A DNA stretch of 10,500 bases from an uncultured Lachnospiraceae bacterium (GCA_910579495.1 CAJTVD010000102.1:1-10500), one strand, 5' to 3'; counted from the first letter of the stretch, positions 1 to 5,605 are shown. Numbers and translations are program-made. Notes: generated from the sequence alone by a model not told the origin.

Positions 1-236
1 GAAACTGCGTATCTGCTGGACAGGATCCTCGGATGGGAGCCGCATACCCGTCTCATAGCGATGCCAAGCCGCCTCTCTTCCTCTATCCCCTCATTTAAGA
101 ACTGTGGGAATAAGAGATGCGGCGCAACAGGCAGGAAACCCTGCTCACACGCCATGCGGCAAAAGATAGCCGCTTTTCTTGCATTCCCTTCCATGTCGCC
201 GCGGAAGGGGCTGCAGATAAAAACCTTCTTACGCAT
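1..236 (-). CDS. DUF4406-like protein, partial (3' end beyond window)
   Basis: Reading leftward from an ATG at 236-234, 78 codons stay open to the window edge, so the C-terminus is missing. The N-terminus begins MRKKVFICSPFRGD, followed by APHLLFPQFL near residues 39-48 and EEERRLGIAM near 52-61. This pattern (a beta strand ending in CSPFRGD, then an APHLLFPQFL segment and an EER motif) is what I know from DUF4406, a small Rossmann-like family related to nucleoside 2-deoxyribosyltransferases. Its cellular role is not established; the genes are common in phages and mobile elements of Clostridia. Its ATG overlaps the stop of the upstream 53-residue gene (TGATG), which implies translational coupling. 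After residue 61 the reading (RRVCGSHPRILSSRYAV) no longer looks like the family as I remember it, so an internal frameshift, insertion or junction is possible. The family call is fairly firm; integrity is uncertain. Confidence 0.7.
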   Translation of the reverse strand, partial: MRKKVFICSPFRGDMEGNARKAAIFCRMACEQGFLPVAPHLLFPQFLNEGIEEERRLGIAMRRVCGSHPRILSSRYAV

Positions 237-397
237 CAGCGCCTCCATCCTTTCTTCGCTTTCCTTTCCTGTGCCGCCGCCTTTGCGGCTTCATAGGCTT
301 CCACTTCCTTCTCGATCTGCATCAGCTTGGCGGCGAGGCTCTTCGCCACGATGCTGATCGCCTGTAAGATGCCGATGAGCTCCTGTGACTTTTCCAT
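236..397 (-). CDS. Small helical hypothetical protein, 53 residues
   Basis: The ORF starts at ATG 397-395 (MEKSQELIGILQAISIVAKS) and stops at TGA 238-236. AAAGGA lies 9 bases upstream of this ATG. Another in-frame ATG at 406-404 follows that motif directly and is less suitable. The product should be almost entirely alpha-helical: a leucine/isoleucine/alanine-rich amphipathic first half (residues 6-30) and a charged second half rich in Lys, Glu and Arg ending KKGWRR. There is no signal peptide or membrane segment. It overlaps the following DUF4406-like gene by one base and uses the same GC-rich codons, so the two are probably co-translated. I recognise it only as the kind of small protein found beside DUF4406-like genes in Clostridial mobile elements. 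Function unknown. Confidence 0.6.
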   Translation of the reverse strand: MEKSQELIGILQAISIVAKSLAAKLMQIEKEVEAYEAAKAAAQERKAKKGWRR

Positions 398-428
398 AGG
401 TCCCATTCCTTTCCCACCGTTTTGGAAG

Positions 429-510
429 GTTCCTGAAATTTACCCTCCTACCTTTCGTAATGACACTTTTGGGAAAAGTGACGAAGTAAAATGGGAACTT
501 TTTTCAGAAC
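429..510. promoter_or_regulatory. Nested dyad in the gap after the sigma-like gene
   Basis: Three inverted-repeat pairs are nested around about position 472. Inner: CACTTTT (464-470) with AAAAGTG (474-480), loop GGG. Middle: TTCGT (454-458) with ACGAA (481-485). Outer: GTTCCTGAAA (429-438) with TTTCAGAAC (502-510), one base bulged. Neither strand shows a clean U-run straight after the inner stem, so this is not an ordinary intrinsic terminator. On the minus strand it follows the sigma-like stop (553) and precedes the 53-residue gene (start 397), so it could be an mRNA leader structure or an operator for the downstream genes. I see no convincing -35/-10 pair. The pairing is seen directly; the role is inferred. 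Confidence 0.45.
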
Positions 511-552
511 TGTTCGACAGCAATATCCTTTTTTGTCGGAATGTGAAATATA

Positions 553-1005
553 TTAAACATCCAACCCTCTTTCCCGGAAAAATGCGCGGAGTTTCCCCAG
601 CACCACCATCTTCTTTGAGGACACGGTTGTCCGGGGCTGACCATGCTCTTTCGCAAACTCGCTGACCTGCATTTCCTCCCCGAACACCTTCATGGCAAGC
701 TCCCTCTCTTCCGGCAGGAGGGAATCCATCGCATCCGCAAGCACGCCGAGCAGCAGCTTTTTCTCCACCAGCTCGTCCACCCCCTGCAGCTCCACGTCCG
801 GGATGCCCGCTCCCTCCGAGGCATTATCCCGCCACGCCTCGTAGGATTCTTCCGTATAGCCGTTCTGCTCCATCGCCTCCCGGTTCCTCTGCTCATGCTT
901 TTTCTGCTGCCACCACGGGCGGTAATATCTCTGGTATTCTTCTTTCGTAACTTCCAGTGTGGATTCTTCATTTCCAGATTTGATTGTGATTTTCCTAAAA
1001 GACAT
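553..1005 (-). CDS. Sigma-70 region 4-like / phage-type regulator, 150 residues
   Basis: The start is ATG 1005-1003, with AGGAAGG about 8 bases upstream; the stop is TAA at 553. The N-terminal third is charged and aromatic (VTKEEYQRYYRPWWQQKKHEQRNREA, split here as VTKEEYQRYYRPWW at 19-32 then a Lys/Arg/Glu stretch). This resembles small sigma-factor-like proteins of Clostridial mobile elements. Residues about 85-145 form a region 4-like helix-turn-helix: LLPEERELAMKVF (97-109), then SEFAKEHGQPRTTVSSKK (115-132) as turn and recognition helix, then a Leu-rich helix. No region 2 is visible, so it is unlikely to work as a complete sigma factor; an accessory transcription regulator of ArpU-like type is the alternative. 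It is flanked by two structured intergenic segments and its start codon abuts a strong hairpin, which suggests tight translational or autoregulatory control. Class call is good, target unknown. Confidence 0.75.
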   Translation of the reverse strand: MSFRKITIKSGNEESTLEVTKEEYQRYYRPWWQQKKHEQRNREAMEQNGYTEESYEAWRDNASEGAGIPDVELQGVDELVEKKLLLGVLADAMDSLLPEERELAMKVFGEEMQVSEFAKEHGQPRTTVSSKKMVVLGKLRAFFRERGLDV

Positions 1006-1049
1006 AAAGCGTTCCTTCCTTTACGGCTTCGTAAAGTTAGGAACGCTTT
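1006..1049 (-). promoter_or_regulatory. Hairpin covering the ribosome-binding site of the sigma-like gene
   Basis: AAAGCGTTCC (1006-1015) pairs perfectly with GGAACGCTTT (1040-1049). Inside, CTTTACG (1019-1025) pairs with CGTAAAG (1030-1036) around a GCTT loop, separated from the lower stem by a 3x3 internal loop. Read on the minus strand, the lower stem ends exactly at the ATG (1005), and the AGGAAGG ribosome-binding sequence (1020-1014) lies in the stems and internal loop. A transcript folding this way would hide its own ribosome-binding site. There is no U-run after it, so it is not a terminator. The pairing is direct; the regulatory role is inference. Confidence 0.6.
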
Positions 1050-1051
1050 AA
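1039..1051. repeat. 13-bp direct repeat, copy 1
   Basis: AGGAACGCTTTAA occurs here and again, identical, at 1261-1273. This copy forms one arm of the hairpin at 1006-1049. The two copies bracket the structured region 1052-1260. Possible meanings are a protein-binding site used twice, or a duplication made during rearrangement. Confidence 0.55.
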
Positions 1052-1060
1052 AATATAGAC

Positions 1061-1183
1061 GTGGGACTGGCTTTGAAAAAATGGCAGAGAATGGCCAGGG
1101 AAAGCTATCACTATACATACACTCTTAAAACAACTCACTAGCTTTACTCCGGCCATTCGTGACTCGACGCAATGCGGTCCCAC
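1061..1183. other. Nested inverted repeats, possible structured RNA or transfer/recombination site
   Basis: Three perfect pairs are nested in order. GTGGGAC (1061-1067) pairs with GTCCCAC (1177-1183), GAATGGCC (1089-1096) with GGCCATTC (1151-1158), and AAAGCTA (1101-1107) with TAGCTTT (1139-1145). The apical loop is about 31 bases. No coding frame on either strand explains the segment. It lies in the intergenic region upstream of the sigma-like gene (minus strand). It could be a structured 5' leader, an independent RNA, or a DNA-level site such as an origin of transfer; no relaxase is in view. The pairing is seen directly, the function is unknown. Confidence 0.5.
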
Positions 1184-1211
1184 TCGCTCGGTACTTATTC
1201 AGTTTTGCGTA

Positions 1212-1238
1212 CAATGGAATTTCCATTTTTTTCCATTG
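1212..1238. repeat. Short inverted repeat
   Basis: CAATGGAA (1212-1219) pairs with TTCCATTG (1231-1238) across an 11-base pyrimidine-rich spacer that itself contains TTTCCAT. It sits in the gap between the terminator at 1285-1311 and the sigma-like gene, and may be an operator or part of its leader. The rest of 1184-1282 shows no convincing ORF; the only minus-strand start gives a 16-codon frame inside this repeat. Confidence 0.4.
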
Positions 1239-1260
1239 ATAGCATAAGTATGCCCATAAA

Positions 1261-1273
1261 AGGAACGCTTTAA
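1261..1273. repeat. 13-bp direct repeat, copy 2
   Basis: Second exact copy of AGGAACGCTTTAA, 222 bases from the copy at 1039-1051. It is followed by TCCGTAAAAG, which faintly echoes the CGTAAAG of the hairpin near copy 1. It lies just outside the terminator of the zinc-ribbon gene. Confidence 0.5.
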
Positions 1274-1284
1274 TCCGTAAAAGC

Positions 1285-1311
1285 AAAAACAGCAGGAATC
1301 CTCCCGCCGTT
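1285..1311 (-). terminator. Intrinsic terminator after the zinc-ribbon gene
   Basis: On the minus strand, AACGGCGGGA (1311-1302) pairs with TCCTGCTGTT (1297-1288), 10 pairs of which two are G-U. The loop is GGAT and a run of T follows (1289-1285). It begins 9 bases after the stop codon at 1320, a normal position for a leftward terminator. The plus-strand version turns the G-U pairs into A-C mismatches and is weaker. Confidence 0.7.
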
Positions 1312-1319
1312 CTTTTTAT

Positions 1320-1484
1320 CTATGTATATTTTTTCTTCTCCTTTGGTTTCCAGTACACCCGTACCACTTCGCCGCAGTGCGGGCATTTCAGTTCTACTAT
1401 GATCCTGAACCGCGTTATGCCGATGTCAAAAATACGTCTCCCACACTTATGGTTCGGGCACTTAATTTTCTGGATGATAACCAC
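1320..1484 (-). CDS. Com-like zinc-ribbon small protein, 54 residues
   Basis: The likely start is GTG 1484-1482, with GGAGG 6 bases upstream; the stop is TAG 1322-1320. The product begins VVIIQKIKCPNHKCGRRIFD when read literally (M at position 1 in the cell). Cys9 and Cys14 (CX4C) and Cys34 and Cys37 (CPHC) form a two-knuckle zinc ribbon with about 19 residues between. This resembles the Com family (phage Mu translational regulator) and small Clostridial zinc-ribbon proteins of phages and mobile elements. The tail is basic (KPKEKKKYT), which fits nucleic acid binding. The gene overlaps the preceding tiny ORF by 23 bases in another frame and ends just before an intrinsic terminator. The cysteine pattern is seen; the regulatory role and nucleic acid target are inferred. 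Confidence 0.65.
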   Translation of the reverse strand: MVIIQKIKCPNHKCGRRIFDIGITRFRIIVELKCPHCGEVVRVYWKPKEKKKYT

Positions 1485-1560
1485 CTCCTTCCTCCGAAAG
1501 CGCAGAGGCGCCTATTGGTATCTCCCAATAAACGCCTCCCCCTTCAAACCGTATTGCCAT
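1462..1560 (-). CDS. Possible tiny ORF coupled to the zinc-ribbon gene, 32 residues
   Basis: ATG 1560-1558 (or the adjacent ATG 1563-1561) opens MAIRFEGGGVYWEIPIGASA and stops at TAA 1464-1462, inside the zinc-ribbon gene. AAAGG lies 6 bases before the second ATG. The zinc-ribbon start is embedded near its 3' end, a layout typical of translational coupling. I know no family for it; Gly- and Glu-rich composition gives no clue. It may be a leader peptide or chance. No further gene is evident in 1564-1674, only a 12-codon frame. Confidence 0.3.
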   Translation of the reverse strand: MAIRFEGGGVYWEIPIGASALSEEGGGYHPEN

Positions 1561-1674
1561 CATTTACCTTTCGTTGTCTTCAACCTCCGCTCACACTGAT
1601 ATACAGCAAAGAAACCATACAGAATCTTCCCTCTCCTAAATCGAATGTATCATAAAATATCAGATTCAATTCTA

Positions 1675-3036
1675 TCAATCATTCTCCATTGTTTCTTTCA
1701 ACCGCTTCCCATACGGCACAAACAATAATATTGACAGTCCTGCGGCAATGCAGTCCGCAATCGGAGTCGCCCACGGTATGCCGTCTGCACCTGCTACGGC
1801 ATTCATAATAAACATAAAGGGTACATCCAGTCCGCCTTTACGCAATAATGAGAGAATCATCGGTTTTGTTTTCTGTCCGGTAGCCTGAAAAATAGATATA
1901 ATCATCATAGTCACGGAAACTGCCGGACAGGTTATACAGATAATCCTAAGAAAGTGCTGCCCATAAGCAACCGTCTCTGCATCGTCAATAAATCCTCTTA
2001 CTACCGGGACTGCACAGGTAAACAAAAATATTGTCCCGGCAGAAGCAACTGCTACACTATAAATAAATGCCGTTTTGATTGCAGAGCGCATACGTGAATA
2101 ATTTTTTGCAGCATAATTATAACCGATTAAAGGAAGCACGCCCTGTGTCATCCCGTTAGCTATGGCAAAGGCAAGCATATCAATCTTCTTGGCAATCCCC
2201 ATTCCGGCTATGGCCTGATTGGAATACGAGACGACTATCTTGTTAAGCACCACATTAGAGAATACACCCATCAGCATCATCACAAAGCTGGGGAAACCTA
2301 CAAGAAGTATTTCTTTGGGTATCCCCTGCTGCAAAGTATAGCTCTTTACTGAAAATTTAATTACAGTCCGCTCCTTGTTTTTATGTAAAAGCAGGATAAA
2401 ATAAAACATGGCGTTCACATTTGACAGCATGGTGGCTATTGCCGCACCTGTCAAGCCCAGTTTCAGCGGAAATATCAATACAGGGTCAAGAATAATATTC
2501 AGGATACCGCCAAAAGCCACGCCCAAACTTGCTTCTTTGGAATATCCTTCCGCTCGGACAAGATGCGCTAGACATGCGTTCAATACCGTAGGAATACCCC
2601 CGACAGTGATTGTCCACAAGACATAATCAGAGCAAAAGCCATATGTATTTGCGTCCGTGCCAAGCAGAGGAAAGATAACTGGGCGAACCAAATACATGAC
2701 AACACCATAGACAAGCGCCACAGCGGCGGCGCTCCATATGCTGAAAGCCGCACATTTCTTCGCCTTCTCCCGATCTCCCATGCCAAGGCTCCGTGAAATC
2801 AGGCTTGAACCCCCGATTCCGAATAAGTTTGCTATTCCCGTAAGCATGACAAAAGGCGGCAGTGCCAGTGTGGCAGCAGCAACCTGATTCGGATCGTTCA
2901 TCTGTCCGATAAAAAAAGTATCCGCCATATTATAAATAACCGTTATAATTTGACTGATAACAGTCGGGATGACCAGCGTTATGACTGCCTTTGGAACCGG
3001 CATATTTTCAAAAAGATCCGTGTTATCCGTTTTCAT
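1675..3036 (-). CDS. MATE family efflux transporter (MepA/NorM-type), 453 residues
   Basis: The start is ATG 3036-3034 (MKTDNTDLFENMPVPKAVI), with AGAAGGAG 8 bases upstream. An in-frame ATG 30 bases further upstream would add MAKCREGVST without a suitable ribosome-binding site. Length is right for a 12-helix MATE pump of two six-helix halves. Family hallmarks: TLVIPTVISQIITVIYNMADTFFIGQ across helix 1 (about residues 20-45, YNMADTFFIG being a MATE signature), FGIGGSSLISRSLGMGD near residues 75-90, and the second-half equivalent around MGIAKKIDMLAFAIANGM. Such inner-membrane pumps export cationic drugs, dyes or metabolites using Na+ or H+. The substrate cannot be read from sequence. It is 138 bases downstream of the CheW-like gene with its own structured leader, so it is probably transcribed at least partly on its own; the zinc-ribbon gene and terminator follow. 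Confidence 0.92.
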   Translation of the reverse strand: MKTDNTDLFENMPVPKAVITLVIPTVISQIITVIYNMADTFFIGQMNDPNQVAAATLALPPFVMLTGIANLFGIGGSSLISRSLGMGDREKAKKCAAFSIWSAAAVALVYGVVMYLVRPVIFPLLGTDANTYGFCSDYVLWTITVGGIPTVLNACLAHLVRAEGYSKEASLGVAFGGILNIILDPVLIFPLKLGLTGAAIATMLSNVNAMFYFILLLHKNKERTVIKFSVKSYTLQQGIPKEILLVGFPSFVMMLMGVFSNVVLNKIVVSYSNQAIAGMGIAKKIDMLAFAIANGMTQGVLPLIGYNYAAKNYSRMRSAIKTAFIYSVAVASAGTIFLFTCAVPVVRGFIDDAETVAYGQHFLRIICITCPAVSVTMMIISIFQATGQKTKPMILSLLRKGGLDVPFMFIMNAVAGADGIPWATPIADCIAAGLSILLFVPYGKRLKETMEND

Positions 3037-3058
3037 TGTTGATACTCCTTCTCTGCAT

Positions 3059-3106
3059 TTAGCCAATCATAATACGGTAAGGTTCCGTATTCTCATTGAG
3101 TTTCAT
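3059..3106 (-). promoter_or_regulatory. MATE leader: hairpin and possible 15-residue upstream ORF
   Basis: AATACGG (3071-3077) and CCGTATT (3085-3091) form a 7-bp stem with a 7-base loop. The hairpin lies within a frame from ATG 3106-3104 to TAA 3061-3059 that would encode MKLNENTEPYRIMIG, preceded by the purine-rich GGTGGCGGG. A second small hairpin, ATACTG/CAGTAT (3142-3147/3153-3158), is further upstream, and its minus-strand arm holds a TATACT that could be a -10 element, though I see no good -35. No U-run follows either hairpin. The set could control pump expression through a leader peptide, but a chance ORF is equally possible. Confidence 0.3.
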
Positions 3107-3174
3107 CCCGCCACCTGTTTGTAATTGCCGTCCCCTCCAGAATACTGTTTTTCAGTATACTAAAGTGAGATGAT

Positions 3175-3609
3175 TTAAGAATAATCTTTATTATGTTCTT
3201 CCCATATGTCATCTTTCATTTCTTCAAATATGTTTTTCAAAGAAAGAACTGGGATCAGTCTGCCATCAAGATTGATGATTTGCTGTATGAATTGTCCCCT
3301 TTCCGCTTTTAAAATCATTGGAACCGAAAAGAGACATTCATATGGCACGTCATAGTACTGTTCCACTCCATTCACGGGAACCGCAATCAATTTCTCATCT
3401 AAGATAAAAATAGCATAAAAAGAATATCCACTTATCGGAAATGGCTCCCTATAGAACTTTTCATGTAAATCCACTACCGGAATGATATCATTATTCATTT
3501 TCAGCATTCCGATGATCCCTGAATAAAGATGCGCACATTTTTCCATTTCAGTATTCATGACAATCTCTTTCAGTTTATGAATCTCTGCACCAAAAAAAAC
3601 CAATTCCAA
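3175..3609 (-). CDS. Short CheW-like domain protein, possible frameshifted N-terminus
   Basis: The open frame starts at a TTG (3609-3607), after an in-frame TAG at 3621-3619, and ends at TAA 3177-3175 (144 residues). Two CheW hallmarks are clear: GIIGMLKMNNDIIPVVDLHEKF (about residues 31-52) and IINLDGRLIPVLSLKNIF (111-128), the paired beta-barrel segments of CheW. CheW couples receptors to the CheA kinase; no cheA or receptor gene is in view, so the partner is unknown. The N-terminus is shorter than usual: LVFF leads almost directly into EIHKLKEIV. A strong ribosome-binding site (AGAGGAGG, 3658-3651) instead serves an ATG at 3647-3645 whose frame (MLGNWLPDNSISDWNW) meets this frame only if the T8 run (3599-3592) gains one base. 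Real start, frameshift mutation, sequencing error or slippage remain open. It follows the HPr-like gene by 82 bases and ends the PTS operon. Confidence 0.75.
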   Translation of the reverse strand: MELVFFGAEIHKLKEIVMNTEMEKCAHLYSGIIGMLKMNNDIIPVVDLHEKFYREPFPISGYSFYAIFILDEKLIAVPVNGVEQYYDVPYECLFSVPMILKAERGQFIQQIINLDGRLIPVLSLKNIFEEMKDDIWEEHNKDYS

Positions 3610-3691
3610 TCCGAAATACTATTATCCGGCAACCAATTCCCAAGCATTTTCCTCCTCTGTAGTTCAGTATATAATTCAATTCATACCACTT

Positions 3692-3919
3692 TTAACTCAA
3701 ATATTTTTCAAGTAATATTCTGTATTCCTCTTTCCAGCTCTCAATCTCAAGTTCCAACTTCTTTGATAAATCAATACTAAAAATTCCTATGATGGACTTT
3801 GCATTGATAATGTACCTGCCTGTGGAAAGAAATACATCCCCCTCAATTTTGTTCATTATATTGACAAAATCCTGTACCTGATCGGCAGAGTTAAGCGATA
3901 CGCATAATGATTTCATCAT
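3692..3919 (-). CDS. HPr-like protein lacking the phosphorylatable histidine, 75 residues
   Basis: The start is ATG 3919-3917 with AAGGAGG 7 bases upstream (a second ATG follows directly); the stop is TAA at 3692. The C-terminal half matches the HPr fold: GRYIINAKSIIGIFSIDLSK (residues 34-53) corresponds to the HPr segment around Ser46 (KSIMGVMSL), and Ser42 here is the Ser46 equivalent. The N-terminal half has NSADQVQDFVNIMNK where HPr carries the GIHARPA loop, so the His15 phosphoacceptor is absent. It therefore should not carry PTS phosphate. By analogy with Bacillus Crh, also an HPr homologue without His15, it could act in HPr kinase/CcpA signalling, but only if HPr kinase recognises it. 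It lies 60 bases after ptsI with no terminator between, so it is co-transcribed with the PTS genes. Fold assignment is good; function is inference. Confidence 0.82.
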   Translation of the reverse strand: MMKSLCVSLNSADQVQDFVNIMNKIEGDVFLSTGRYIINAKSIIGIFSIDLSKKLELEIESWKEEYRILLEKYLS

Positions 3920-3979
3920 GAAACTGCCTCCTTCTGCATATCAATGAAATATTCCCTGATACCAAATTGTTTCTTAGTT

Positions 3980-5605
3980 TTAACCAGCCTTCATTTCTCT
4001 GACTATCTTTCTGATTTTCAAAATCATGGATGGCGCAACCGATAATTCATCTACTCCCATACGGACAAATCTTTCTGTAAGTTCCAGATCCGCACCAAGT
4101 TCTCCGCATATTCCCGCCCACTTCCCGCACTTATGGGCATTTTCCACCACAATTTGAATCATTCGCATAATTGCCTTATGATGAGGATTATAAAAATCAT
4201 CCAACTTTTCATTCTGTCTGTCTATAGCCAAGGTATACTGTGTCAGGTCATTTGTCCCAATGCTGAAAAAGTCAACCATTTCTGCCAGTTCATCGCTCAC
4301 CATGACGGCCGCAGGCGTTTCGATCATAATTCCCTGTTCAGGAACCTTGTATGGTATCTGTTCCTTCTCCAACTCCTTTTTAATCTCATGTACAACATCA
4401 TATATCATTTCAACTTCCTCTGTTGAAGTGATCATCGGGTACATGATCGAAAGATTGCCAAAAACAGCCGCACGGAATAATGCCCGAAGCTGTGCCTTAA
4501 AAATCTCCGGCTGTTTCAGGCAGATACGGATTGCCCGATACCCCATAGCAGGGTTATCCTCTTTTCCGAGATGAAAGTAATCCACCTGTTTATCCGCACC
4601 AATATCCAATGTACGGATGATCACTTTCTTCCCAGCCATCATCTGCACAACCTGTTTATATGCCTGAAACTGCTCTTCCTCTGCGGGGAAATCTGTCTTA
4701 CCAAGATATAAAAACTCACTTCTAAACAGTCCTATGCCTCCGGCATCATTCTCAAGTGCATATCCCACATCACCAACATTTCCGATGTTGGCATAGATAT
4801 TAATTTTTCTCCCGTCCAGTGTTATGTTCTCTTTTCCTTTCAGCGTCTGGAGCAGCTGCTGCTTTTCCTTTTCTTCCGCTACTTTTTGCAAAGCTGTATC
4901 ACACAGTTCTTCTGAAGGCTCAAAAACTACTTCCCCATGAAAACCATCAACAATCGCCTGCATTCCGGTATGTATTTCATCCAGATTCATCGAAACACCG
5001 ATCAGCGCCGGTATATTCATCATACGGGCAAGAATTGCCGTATGGGAATTCGTTGACCCATGGACAGTTACAAATGCAAGAATCTTCTCCTTGTCCATCT
5101 GAACCGTTTCACTGGGGCTTAAATCTTCTGCCACAATGATGGCAGGCTCCATATTCCCCAAATCTACTTCTTTATCCCCTGACAGGTTCCTCACTAATCT
5201 GTCAGATATATCTTTTACGTCAGCAGCTCTTGCTTTCATGTAATCATCATCCATACTCGCAAACATCTCAGAGAAATTATCCCCTGTCACTGCAACGGCA
5301 TATTCTGCATTCACTTTCTCGGTCTGTATCATATTATGGATCGCGTCCAGATAATCTTCATCTTCTAGCATCATCTGATGCACTTCAAAAATTGCGGCAC
5401 TTGCCTCCCCTACTTCTTTTACCGCTTTGTCATACAGCTTTTGAAGCTGTTCCCTTGCCTGTTCTCCAGCCTGTTCTACCCTTTTGATTTCAAGATCCGT
5501 GTCTTCAATTTTTTTCCGCCTTACCTGAGAATCACTCTTTCCTAAAACAACAACCGGCCCTACAACAATCCCCTTATACACAGATTTCCCAAAAAAACTC
5601 TGCAT
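3980..5605 (-). CDS. ptsI: PTS Enzyme I (phosphoenolpyruvate-protein phosphotransferase)
   Basis: The start is ATG 5605-5603, with GGAGG 9 bases upstream; the 541-residue product has the usual EI length. This soluble enzyme takes phosphate from PEP onto its own histidine and passes it to HPr. Domains in order: an N-terminal HPr-binding helical/swivel region (about 1-225) with the phosphohistidine loop GSTNSHTAILAR (His188); then a C-terminal PEP-binding TIM barrel (about 255-535) with FRSEFLY (294-300), RTLDIGADK (331-339), NPAMGYRAIR (351-360), MIETPAA (427-433), SIGTNDLTQY (448-457) and ICGELGAD with Cys500. All expected catalytic residues are present, so it should be active. It is 73 bases after ptsH, with a hairpin in the gap, and 60 bases before the HPr-like gene. 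Placement inside a beta-glucoside operon, rather than only as a separate ptsHI pair, is the notable point. Confidence 0.97.
   Translation of the reverse strand: MQSFFGKSVYKGIVVGPVVVLGKSDSQVRRKKIEDTDLEIKRVEQAGEQAREQLQKLYDKAVKEVGEASAAIFEVHQMMLEDEDYLDAIHNMIQTEKVNAEYAVAVTGDNFSEMFASMDDDYMKARAADVKDISDRLVRNLSGDKEVDLGNMEPAIIVAEDLSPSETVQMDKEKILAFVTVHGSTNSHTAILARMMNIPALIGVSMNLDEIHTGMQAIVDGFHGEVVFEPSEELCDTALQKVAEEKEKQQLLQTLKGKENITLDGRKINIYANIGNVGDVGYALENDAGGIGLFRSEFLYLGKTDFPAEEEQFQAYKQVVQMMAGKKVIIRTLDIGADKQVDYFHLGKEDNPAMGYRAIRICLKQPEIFKAQLRALFRAAVFGNLSIMYPMITSTEEVEMIYDVVHEIKKELEKEQIPYKVPEQGIMIETPAAVMVSDELAEMVDFFSIGTNDLTQYTLAIDRQNEKLDDFYNPHHKAIMRMIQIVVENAHKCGKWAGICGELGADLELTERFVRMGVDELSVAPSMILKIRKIVREMKAG

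Noticed and set aside
61..665. Plus-strand frames over the left end
   Set aside because: They lie opposite the DUF4406-like and 53-residue genes; their Ser/Pro/Arg-rich composition is typical of antisense translation.
643..1128. Long plus-strand frame opposite the sigma-like gene
   Set aside because: It is the antisense shadow of a recognisable protein, has no family resemblance, and runs through the hairpin and nested repeats.
1061..1183. Group II intron or known riboswitch
   Set aside because: No domain V-like motif, no intron-encoded protein, and no aptamer pattern that I recognise.
1377..1655. Plus-strand 92-codon frame
   Set aside because: It is opposite the zinc-ribbon gene, whose paired cysteines, ribosome-binding site and terminator make the minus strand convincing.
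3142..3158. Hairpin after the CheW-like gene as operon terminator
   Set aside because: The stem is only 6 bp and is followed on the minus strand by TCTGGAGGGG, with no U-run.
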